5,261 nt of DNA from assembly GCA_017528675.1 (NCBI GenBank), contig JAFXOO010000185.1:1-5261 (forward strand), read 5' to 3'. The position numbers and the translations under genes are program-made. The notes beneath the pieces were generated by a model, which saw only the letters and a program-made list of their open reading frames with translations, was not told the DNA's origin and searched no databases. Positions 1 to 5,261 of this stretch are shown in pieces (position 1 is the stretch's first letter; every line of letters starts with the position of its first letter). The stretch is from Oscillospiraceae bacterium. Its GTDB lineage: Bacteria > Bacillota > Clostridia > Oscillospirales > Ruminococcaceae.

Positions 1-7
1 AGCCGAC

Positions 8-13
8 AAAAGG
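8..13 (+). promoter_or_regulatory. Possible ribosome binding site for the PBP gene
   Basis: AAAAGG lies 7 bases before the ATG at 21 but only 1 base before the in-frame ATG at 15. If it is used, the spacing favours 21 as the start. The match to the Shine-Dalgarno consensus is only moderate. The reading frame is open to the left edge of the window, so a start further upstream is not excluded. Confidence 0.4.
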
Positions 14-20
14 CATGAGA

Positions 21-2297
21 ATGCGGATTATCCTCGTGCTTGCCCTGCTTGCGGTGTTCATGGGATTCGTTATCTGGGGTCTTGGAAATCTGACGATACG
101 GGATCACCAGAAATATGCCGAAATGGCAAATAAGACGCACTTCACCAACCGGACCATTACTGCCGGACGAGGGGCGATTTATGACGCCAGCGGCACACCG
201 CTTGCCTGGAGCGCTACTGTATATAAGGTATTCATGGACCCGGAGCTGTTCCGCCAGGAGATGGATGAGATCGACGAGATCATGAAGAAACGCCAAGCTG
301 CACTGGAGGCAGGCGAGGAGCTGGATAAGGATACAATCGTCAAGACCCGTGCACAGATCGAGGATGAGATTATCAAGCTCCTTTCCGAGAAGCTGAAGAT
401 CAGTGAAGATACCGTGCTTACGGCGATGGAGAAGGATACGCAGTACTACGTCCTCCAGACGCAGGTTGAAAAGACGGCGGCGGACGAGATTGTGGCATAT
501 TTCGACAAGCTCGGCATGGGCTCCATCACCACCCAGCCGGACTCCAAACGCTACTATCCCCAGAATGAGCTTGCGGCCTCTGTCATCGGCTTCACCAACA
601 GTGACGGCGACGGCCAGTACGGTCTGGAAGCCTATTATGACGACTATCTGGCAGGCGTGAACGGGCGCACCACCTCTGCGAAGGATGCCTTCGGCAACGA
701 GATGCCCTACCGCTATGCCACCACCTATCCGGCGCAGGACGGCGCATCGCTGTACCTGACGCTCGATACTACGCTGCAATATATCCTTGAGAAGAATCTT
801 GAGGAGATGAGCAAAAAGTGGAATGTCACCAACCGTTCCTGCGGCATTATCATGAATGCCAAGACCGGTGCGGTCTATGCGATGGGCACCTATCCGAGCT
901 TTGACCTGAACGATCCGACGAAAATCTTCGACGAAGCAACGGCCAAGGCACTTGCGGAGCTCCCGGAGGAGGAGTACGAGGAGGCCTATGTCAATGCCCG
1001 TGAGCAGCAGTGGAAGAACAAGGCGATCACGGAGCTGTATGTTCCGGGTTCCGTTTTCAAGATCTTCACCGCTGCGGCAGCGATTGAGGAAAAGAGCGTG
1101 GACTGGGAGAATGACACCTTCTATTGTGACGGCGGCTATGATATCTCCAGCACGGAGGTCATCCACTGCCACCTGCTCAGCGGCCACGGCACCCAGAGCT
1201 TTGCCCAGGCGCTGAACAATTCCTGCAACCCGGCCTTCATCGAAATCGGCAAATCGCTCGGCATCCACAAGTTCTCCGTCTATTTCACCGCCTTCGGGCT
1301 GCGGGAAAAGACCGGCATCGACCTCCCCGGCGAGGTGCGCAGTATCGCCTTCGAGGAGGAGAACATGAGCTTTGTTGACCTGGCATCAAGCTCCTTCGGA
1401 CAGGGCAACATGGTCACTCCCTGTGAAATGATTACCGGTATTTCTGCGGTGATCAACGGAGGCTATCTGGTGGAACCGCATGTCGTGAACCGCATCGTTT
1501 CGAGCGACGGCAACGTCCTCAAGACCTATGGCACGAATGCCAAGCGGCAGGTCGTGTCGGAGGAGACCTCCGCCGTGATGCGCCAGCTTCTCCAGGGCGT
1601 CGTGGATGCCAATACCGGCGGTAATGCCCATATTGACGGCTACAAGATCGGCGGTAAGTCCGGTACCTCCCAGAAGGTCGTGGACGGCAGGGTATCCCAG
1701 GATCACTATGTGGCGTCCTACACCTGCTTTGCGCCGGCGGATGATCCGGAGTTCATCATGCTGATTATGGCGGACGATCCGCAGGGCAGCAATTACTATG
1801 GCTCGGTTGTCGTTGCGCCGACAGCCCGTGCTGTCATGGAAGAAGCACTTCCGTATCTTGGCTATTATCCGGAATATACCGAGGAGCAGTACCAGCACCT
1901 CGATGTCAGCGTTCCGCTGCTGATGGACGAGGAGCTTGAGGTTGCCACCAAGGCAATCGAGGAGCTCGGTCTGAACTATGAAATCAAGGGCGAGGGTACT
2001 TATGTCGTCGGCCAGTGTCCTATGACGGGCACCACAGTTGCAGCCGGCGGTACCGTGGTTCTCTACACCGAGGAGAATTATGCGGCCGAACAGGTTGAGG
2101 TGCCGGAGCTGGTCGGCATGACGGCTGACCAGGCAAATACGCTCCTCACGAACCTTCACCTGAACTATGTCGCCATCGGCGCCTCCTCAAGCCGTGCGGA
2201 TGCACGGGTCAGTGAGCAGTCTATCGTGCCGGGCGAAAAGGTCGATATCGGCACGGTCATCCGGCTGACCTACCTGGTTGAGGGCCAGGCGGACTGA
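21..2297 (+). CDS. Class B penicillin-binding protein (SpoVD/PbpB type) with two PASTA domains
   Basis: This is a peptidoglycan D,D-transpeptidase that would cross-link stem peptides on the outer face of the membrane, in septation or spore cortex synthesis. From the ATG at 21 it has 758 residues. A single membrane anchor spans about residues 3-24. The N-terminal PBP dimerisation domain follows, with RGAIYD at 50-55 and GLE at 201-203. The transpeptidase domain covers roughly 245-610 and has all three active-site motifs: SVFK at 344-347 (nucleophile Ser344), SCN at 401-403 and KSGT at 546-549. Two PASTA domains follow, at about 631-690 and 692-755. No transglycosylase domain is present, which makes it class B. 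The catalytic set is complete, so the enzyme is probably active. An acidic, helical stretch at about 75-110 looks like an insertion relative to SpoVD as I remember it. Whether it is the division enzyme (PbpB) or the sporulation enzyme (SpoVD) cannot be settled here. The start is uncertain: an ATG at 15 or a codon before the window is also possible. Confidence 0.93.
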   Translation: MRIILVLALLAVFMGFVIWGLGNLTIRDHQKYAEMANKTHFTNRTITAGRGAIYDASGTPLAWSATVYKVFMDPELFRQEMDEIDEIMKKRQAALEAGEELDKDTIVKTRAQIEDEIIKLLSEKLKISEDTVLTAMEKDTQYYVLQTQVEKTAADEIVAYFDKLGMGSITTQPDSKRYYPQNELAASVIGFTNSDGDGQYGLEAYYDDYLAGVNGRTTSAKDAFGNEMPYRYATTYPAQDGASLYLTLDTTLQYILEKNLEEMSKKWNVTNRSCGIIMNAKTGAVYAMGTYPSFDLNDPTKIFDEATAKALAELPEEEYEEAYVNAREQQWKNKAITELYVPGSVFKIFTAAAAIEEKSVDWENDTFYCDGGYDISSTEVIHCHLLSGHGTQSFAQALNNSCNPAFIEIGKSLGIHKFSVYFTAFGLREKTGIDLPGEVRSIAFEEENMSFVDLASSSFGQGNMVTPCEMITGISAVINGGYLVEPHVVNRIVSSDGNVLKTYGTNAKRQVVSEETSAVMRQLLQGVVDANTGGNAHIDGYKIGGKSGTSQKVVDGRVSQDHYVASYTCFAPADDPEFIMLIMADDPQGSNYYGSVVVAPTARAVMEEALPYLGYYPEYTEEQYQHLDVSVPLLMDEELEVATKAIEELGLNYEIKGEGTYVVGQCPMTGTTVAAGGTVVLYTEENYAAEQVEVPELVGMTADQANTLLTNLHLNYVAIGASSSRADARVSEQSIVPGEKVDIGTVIRLTYLVEGQAD

Positions 2298-2303
2298 TAC
2301 CTA

Positions 2304-2309
2304 TATAAT
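2304..2309 (+). promoter_or_regulatory. Possible -10 element (TATAAT) ahead of murE
   Basis: A perfect TATAAT sits in the 35-base gap between the PBP gene and murE. There is no good -35 box at 16-18 bases. The nearest partial match is TTGAGG at 2278-2283, with a 20-base spacer, which is too long for an ordinary sigma-A promoter. No TGn extended -10 is present. If used, transcription would begin near 2316, giving a leader of about 17 bases that still holds the GGGAG site. AT-rich gaps in GC-rich genomes produce such matches by chance. Confidence 0.3.
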
Positions 2310-2314
2310 AAGGA
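2310..2314 (+). promoter_or_regulatory. Upstream Shine-Dalgarno-like site (AAGGA)
   Basis: AAGGA lies 10 bases before the out-of-frame ATG at 2325, 3 bases before the TTG at 2318 and 18 bases before the murE ATG at 2333. It is too close for the TTG and too far for murE, so if ribosomes bind here they would most readily start the three-codon frame at 2325. Confidence 0.3.
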
Positions 2315-2319
2315 ATTTT

Positions 2320-2324
2320 GGGAG
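2320..2324 (+). promoter_or_regulatory. Ribosome binding site deciding the murE start (GGGAG)
   Basis: GGGAG ends 8 bases before the ATG at 2333, a normal spacing. It lies inside the longer frame that could start from TTG at 2318, so it supports 2333 as the true start. Confidence 0.65.
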
Positions 2325-2340
2325 ATGAAGCTATGAAGCT
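2325..2340 (+). repeat. Exact 8-base tandem duplication spanning the murE start
   Basis: ATGAAGCT occurs twice with no gap, at 2325-2332 and 2333-2340. The second copy supplies the murE start codon. The first opens a frame of Met-Lys-Leu followed by TGA at 2334-2336, and this stop overlaps the murE ATG as ATGA. The duplication is read directly from the sequence; any role is inference. Confidence 0.85.
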
Positions 2341-3760
2341 TTCTGCATTACTCGAAAACCGCATCCCTACGTCAATCGGAGACACGGAAATCACCGCTGT
2401 CACCGATGATAACCGTAAAATCACACCGGGCTGCATTTTTGTCTGTGTCAAGGGAGAGCGCTTCGACGGCCATGATGCCGCTGCGAAGGCGCTTGAGGAC
2501 GGTGCGGCAGCGGTTGTCTGCGAGCGTGATCTGGGGCTGGGCGAACGTCAGCTCCTCACTGCTGATTCCCGTGCGGAATACGGCGCACTCTGCGCTGCGT
2601 GGTTCGGCCATCCGGAACGGAAAATGCGCTTTATCGGCGTGACCGGCACGAACGGCAAGACTACCATTACCACCGTCATCAAGCATATTCTGACCGCCTG
2701 CGGGCATAAGGTCGGGCTGATCGGAACGATCTGCAACGAGATCGGGGATGAGGTGTTCCACACCGAGAATACCACACCGGTGACGTTTGAGCTGATGGCA
2801 CTCTATGCGAAGATGTACGAGGCAGGCTGCGATACGGTCGTGATGGAGGTCAGCTCCTTCGGACTGGTGCAGAAGCGCATCGGCCCGACGCACTTTGATG
2901 TTGCGGTTTTCACGAACCTGACCCAGGATCACCTGGACTATCACAAGACAATGGAGCATTACTACGAGGCCAAGCGGATGCTGTTTGACATCTGTGACAA
3001 GGCACTCATCAATACGGATGACGAGTACGGAAAACGTCTGTATGACGAGATTTCCTGCGAGAAGTGGAACTACGGCACCGAGGGTAATTTCGCCTATACG
3101 CCCCTGTCCGTCCGGGCAAACGGTGCAGATTTCTCACTGCGACAGAGCTGCGGTGTGCTTGAATTCCATCTGAAGATGACCGGCGGATTCAACATTGCCA
3201 ACGCAACGGCAGCCTATGCGGCATGCAAGCTGTTCGGTGAAGACGATGCAGTGTCCATTCCGGCACTCGAAGCCTGCACCGGCGTCAAGGGCAGATGTGA
3301 AATTATCCCGACAGGGCGGGATTTCTCGGTTATCTGCGACTATGCGCATACCCCCGACGCCATCGAGAACATCCTCAGCAGCGTCAAGCAGATCACAGAG
3401 GGCAGACTCATCTGCCTGTTCGGCTGCGGCGGTGACCGTGACAAGACCAAGCGGCCGCTGATGGCGCAGGCTGCGGCGAAGTTTGCAGACCGCCTGATCG
3501 TGACCTCCGACAATCCCCGCACAGAGGATCCCGAGGCCATCATTTCCGATATTTTAGCGGGTCTTGCTGGTACGGAAACGCCTTACGAGACAGTTCCCGA
3601 CCGCCGTGCAGCGATTGCACATGCGCTGAAAACGGCACAGCCGGGCGATGTCATCGTCCTTGCAGGCAAGGGTCATGAGGATTACCAGATCCTCGGAACA
3701 ACACATATCCATTTTGACGAGCGGGAAGTCGTCGCAGAGGAGCTCAAGCAGCTTGCATAA
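2333..3760 (+). CDS. murE: UDP-MurNAc-L-Ala-D-Glu--meso-2,6-diaminopimelate ligase MurE
   Basis: This cytoplasmic Mur ligase uses ATP to add the third amino acid to the peptidoglycan precursor UDP-MurNAc-L-Ala-D-Glu. Its 475 residues are a usual MurE length. The N-terminal UDP-binding domain has DNR at 26-28 and a PGCIF/DGH region. The P-loop GTNGKTT is at 105-111. MEVSS with Q180 and R182 fits the substrate-binding segment, and K214 in YYEAKRMLF is the expected carbamylated lysine. The C-terminal domain has DYAHTPDA, GCGGDRD (Arg369), DNPR at 393-396 and GKGHE at 445-449. DNPR is the signature of enzymes that add meso-diaminopimelate; lysine-adding MurE proteins differ at this site. The ATG at 2333 is preferred to the in-frame TTG at 2318 because GGGAG sits 8 bases before it. 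The gene lies 35 bases after the PBP gene and 22 before murF, so co-transcription is likely. Two motif positions are atypical (N27 and F176), but the catalytic set is intact. Confidence 0.96.
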   Translation: MKLSALLENRIPTSIGDTEITAVTDDNRKITPGCIFVCVKGERFDGHDAAAKALEDGAAAVVCERDLGLGERQLLTADSRAEYGALCAAWFGHPERKMRFIGVTGTNGKTTITTVIKHILTACGHKVGLIGTICNEIGDEVFHTENTTPVTFELMALYAKMYEAGCDTVVMEVSSFGLVQKRIGPTHFDVAVFTNLTQDHLDYHKTMEHYYEAKRMLFDICDKALINTDDEYGKRLYDEISCEKWNYGTEGNFAYTPLSVRANGADFSLRQSCGVLEFHLKMTGGFNIANATAAYAACKLFGEDDAVSIPALEACTGVKGRCEIIPTGRDFSVICDYAHTPDAIENILSSVKQITEGRLICLFGCGGDRDKTKRPLMAQAAAKFADRLIVTSDNPRTEDPEAIISDILAGLAGTETPYETVPDRRAAIAHALKTAQPGDVIVLAGKGHEDYQILGTTHIHFDEREVVAEELKQLA

Positions 3761-3768
3761 CATCCGAA

Positions 3769-3776
3769 AAGAGGAG
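3769..3776 (+). promoter_or_regulatory. Ribosome binding site of murF (AAGAGGAG)
   Basis: A strong purine-rich site ends 6 bases before the ATG at 3783. It fixes the murF start there and argues against an ATG at 3648 in the same frame, which would lie deep inside murE and add 45 residues that look like out-of-frame murE. Confidence 0.8.
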
Positions 3777-3782
3777 AACATC

Positions 3783-5132
3783 ATGGAACCCATTTCACTC
3801 GAAGCCATCGCAGAGCGCCTGGGCACGGCCTGCCCCCGCTCTGCTGTTATCACTGAGATCAGCACCGACACACGCACCCTTCCGCCGGGATGCCTGTTTA
3901 TTGCTTTGCGTGGCGAAAAATTCGACGGCCATGCCTTTGTGAGCAATGCGCTCGATGCGGGTGCCGTTGCGGCAGTGACCGAAATGCAGCTTGCGCAGCA
4001 TCCCTGCCTTGTGGTAGCGGATACCGGACAGGCTTTGCTCGATATAGCGGCGCTTTACCGGGAGCAGTTTGCGATTCCGGTAGTCGGCATCACCGGCAGC
4101 GTCGGCAAGACGACCACCAAGGAACTGACTGCCTGCGTGCTGTCCCAGCATTTCCGCACACTCAAGACACAGGAGAACCTCAACAATGTCATCGGCTGCC
4201 CCAAGACGCTCCTCGGACTGACGAAGGAGCACGGCGCTGCCGTTATTGAGATGGGCATGAACCATTTTGGCGAGATCTCCCGCATGAGCCGCTGCACACA
4301 GCCGACCATTGCGGTGATTACGAACATCGGCTTTTCTCACATCGAGAACCTCGGCTCGCAGGAAGGCATTCTTCAGGCAAAGCTTGAAATGCTGGAGGGT
4401 ATGGCGGAGGATGCACCGCTGGTGACCTCGGCGGATGACAAGCTGCTTGCACCGCTGAAGGAGAAGCTCACACGCCCTGTCTATACCTTCTCGACGGAGG
4501 GCAATCCGGCGGATGTACAGGCAGAGGACATCAAATGTGAGAACGGCGTAACCACGTTCACCATCTGCCACGGTGAGCAGCGCATGCTGGCAGTACTGCC
4601 GGCGATTGGCGAGCACAATGTCAAGAATGCGCTGGCGGCCTATCTGGTCGGCATTCTGACTGGTATGGAGATTCAGGAGATTCTCTGCGGCCTGGCGGAA
4701 TACCGTCCCACCGGCAACCGCCAGAATATCAGCGAAAAGGAAGGCCAGACCGTCATTGCGGATTGCTATAACGCAAGCCCTGCCTCGATGGAAGCTGCCA
4801 TCGGCGTACTGGCCAATTACCCTGCCGAGGGACGGCGTGTTGCCGTGCTCGGTGATATGCTCGAACTGGGCGATATGAGCGAGACGCTCCACGGCCAGGT
4901 CGGGGATATCGTGCGCCGTTCGGGCATCGACATGGCCTACTGCTATGGACCTGCGGCACGGCATATCGCCGCAAGGGCAGGGGATCGTGTCGTCACCTTC
5001 TGTACGGAGGATCCGGCGCTCCTGACCGCACGGCTGCAAGCCGATCTGAAACCCGGCGATGTGGTACTGTTCAAGGCAAGCCACGGCATGCACCTTGAGC
5101 AGATCATCGACGCAGTTTATGTCAGCGAATGA
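3783..5132 (+). CDS. murF: UDP-MurNAc-tripeptide--D-alanyl-D-alanine ligase MurF
   Basis: This cytoplasmic Mur ligase joins the dipeptide D-Ala-D-Ala to UDP-MurNAc-tripeptide with ATP, giving the pentapeptide precursor used by MraY. It has 449 residues, the usual family size. The N-terminal domain shows STDTR, PPGCLF and FDGH. The P-loop GSVGKTT is at 105-111, followed by the NLNNVIGCPKTLLGL segment, EMGMNHFGEI and TNIGFSHIENLGS. K200 in AKLEML is the likely carbamylated lysine. The C-terminal part has GEHNVKNALAA, then ADCYNASPASM around 326-336, and LGDMLELGDMS with a downstream His, all typical of MurF rather than MurE or MurC/D. The N-terminal third resembles that of the MurE next to it, as expected of ligase paralogues. 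The gene follows murE by 22 bases and its TGA overlaps the next ATG, so coupled translation is likely. Cys328 replaces the second Asp of the DDxYNAxP motif as I remember it from E. coli; otherwise nothing is odd. Confidence 0.96.
   Translation: MEPISLEAIAERLGTACPRSAVITEISTDTRTLPPGCLFIALRGEKFDGHAFVSNALDAGAVAAVTEMQLAQHPCLVVADTGQALLDIAALYREQFAIPVVGITGSVGKTTTKELTACVLSQHFRTLKTQENLNNVIGCPKTLLGLTKEHGAAVIEMGMNHFGEISRMSRCTQPTIAVITNIGFSHIENLGSQEGILQAKLEMLEGMAEDAPLVTSADDKLLAPLKEKLTRPVYTFSTEGNPADVQAEDIKCENGVTTFTICHGEQRMLAVLPAIGEHNVKNALAAYLVGILTGMEIQEILCGLAEYRPTGNRQNISEKEGQTVIADCYNASPASMEAAIGVLANYPAEGRRVAVLGDMLELGDMSETLHGQVGDIVRRSGIDMAYCYGPAARHIAARAGDRVVTFCTEDPALLTARLQADLKPGDVVLFKASHGMHLEQIIDAVYVSE
5129..5132 (+). 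promoter_or_regulatory. ATGA stop-start overlap coupling murF to the next gene
   Basis: The murF stop TGA (5130-5132) overlaps the ATG (5129-5131) of the following frame. No clear Shine-Dalgarno site precedes this ATG, so termination-reinitiation by ribosomes leaving murF is the likely way it is translated. An in-frame ATG at 5150 also lacks such a site. Confidence 0.6.
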
Positions 5133-5261
5133 TTCCGGTCTGGCTGCAAATGGTCACGGCGCTCTGTGCTGCGGCCGCCGCAGGAACGATGGGCGCAGCG
5201 CTTGTGCCGTTCCTGCAAAGCAGGGGACTGTGTGACCTTGAAAAGCAGAAGGAATCCGGGG
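5129..5261 (+). CDS. N-terminus of a membrane protein, probably MraY-like (truncated by window end)
   Basis: Only 44 codons are visible and the frame is open to the right edge. Residues 4-28 are hydrophobic and alanine-rich, a likely first transmembrane segment. They are followed by VPFLQSRGL and a charged stretch rich in Lys and Glu ending in SG. A hydrophobic helix ending in a PFL-type motif resembles the start of MraY (phospho-MurNAc-pentapeptide transferase, which makes lipid I), and mraY follows murF in many dcw clusters. However, the FGQ-x-IREEGP segment that normally follows is not seen, and the diagnostic TMGG and DDxxK motifs would lie beyond the window. The assignment therefore rests mostly on position. 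A related polyprenyl-phosphate glycosyltransferase of the same superfamily, or an unrelated membrane protein, is possible. It starts by overlapping the murF stop. Confidence 0.55.
   Translation, partial: MIPVWLQMVTALCAAAAAGTMGAALVPFLQSRGLCDLEKQKESG

Noticed and set aside
1386..2159. A 257-codon open frame on the - strand inside the PBP gene.
   Set aside because: It is antisense to the transpeptidase and PASTA coding region, shows no domain, and is best explained by codon bias of the sense gene.
2318..2332. A TTG start for MurE at 2318 adding five residues.
   Set aside because: AAGGA is only 3 bases before the TTG, while GGGAG is 8 bases before the ATG at 2333. The family N-terminus begins naturally at MKLSALL.
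3648..3782. A 45-residue N-terminal extension of MurF starting at ATG 3648.
   Set aside because: It overlaps the last 113 bases of murE in another frame, is low-complexity in Ser and Arg, and a strong ribosome binding site sits 6 bases before ATG 3783, which gives a normal-length MurF.
3761..3782. The murE-murF gap as a site for a promoter or terminator.
   Set aside because: Its 22 bases contain only the ribosome binding site; there is no stem, T tract or -10 box.
3795..5093. A 432-codon open frame on the - strand across almost all of murF.
   Set aside because: It mirrors murF, which has clear motifs throughout. The translation is rich in Arg, His and Cys with no recognisable domain, and it lacks its own intergenic space. 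GC-biased third positions commonly leave the antisense frame open.
5169..5183. A perfect 6-bp inverted repeat with a 3-base loop (CTGCGG/CCGCAG), a possible terminator or regulatory hairpin.
   Set aside because: It lies within codons for a run of alanines in the membrane segment, has no following T tract, and is short for a GC-rich sequence.
5212..5224. A second small hairpin (CCTGC, AAA, GCAGG).
   Set aside because: A five-base stem inside coding sequence with no T tract is expected by chance.

Overview
The window holds a compact, co-directional stretch of a division and cell wall (dcw) cluster, all on the + strand. In order it encodes a class B penicillin-binding protein with two C-terminal PASTA domains (SpoVD/PbpB type), MurE, MurF, and the first 44 codons of a membrane protein in the place where mraY is expected. 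Gaps between genes are 35 and 22 bases, and the last pair overlaps by an ATGA, so the genes are probably one operon. No rRNA, tRNA, CRISPR array, insertion sequence or terminator was seen, and no stretch over 300 bases lacks a gene.

The organism looks like a fairly GC-rich, low-oxygen Firmicute of the Clostridia, most likely Ruminococcus/Oscillospiraceae-like. This is inferred from the PASTA-bearing PBP directly upstream of murE, the AGGAG-type ribosome binding sites, and the order pbp-murE-murF-(mraY), which differs from Bacillus subtilis, where murF lies elsewhere. The genus call is an impression from sequence style and was not searched.

Region by region: 1-14 is a short leader or the end of a longer reading frame; 21-2297 is the PBP; 2298-2332 is a gap with a perfect TATAAT, two Shine-Dalgarno-like sites and an exact 8-base tandem duplication that includes the murE start codon; 2333-3760 is murE; 3761-3782 is a short gap with a strong ribosome binding site; 3783-5132 is murF; 5129-5261 is the truncated membrane protein gene.

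The genes serve consecutive steps. MurE adds the third residue (predicted meso-diaminopimelate, from the DNPR motif) to UDP-MurNAc-L-Ala-D-Glu. MurF adds D-Ala-D-Ala to finish the pentapeptide precursor. MraY, if that is the last gene, would load it onto the lipid carrier, and the PBP cross-links the finished subunits outside the membrane. This is a well-known pathway. I found no undescribed system; the most unusual local structure is the duplicated murE start region.
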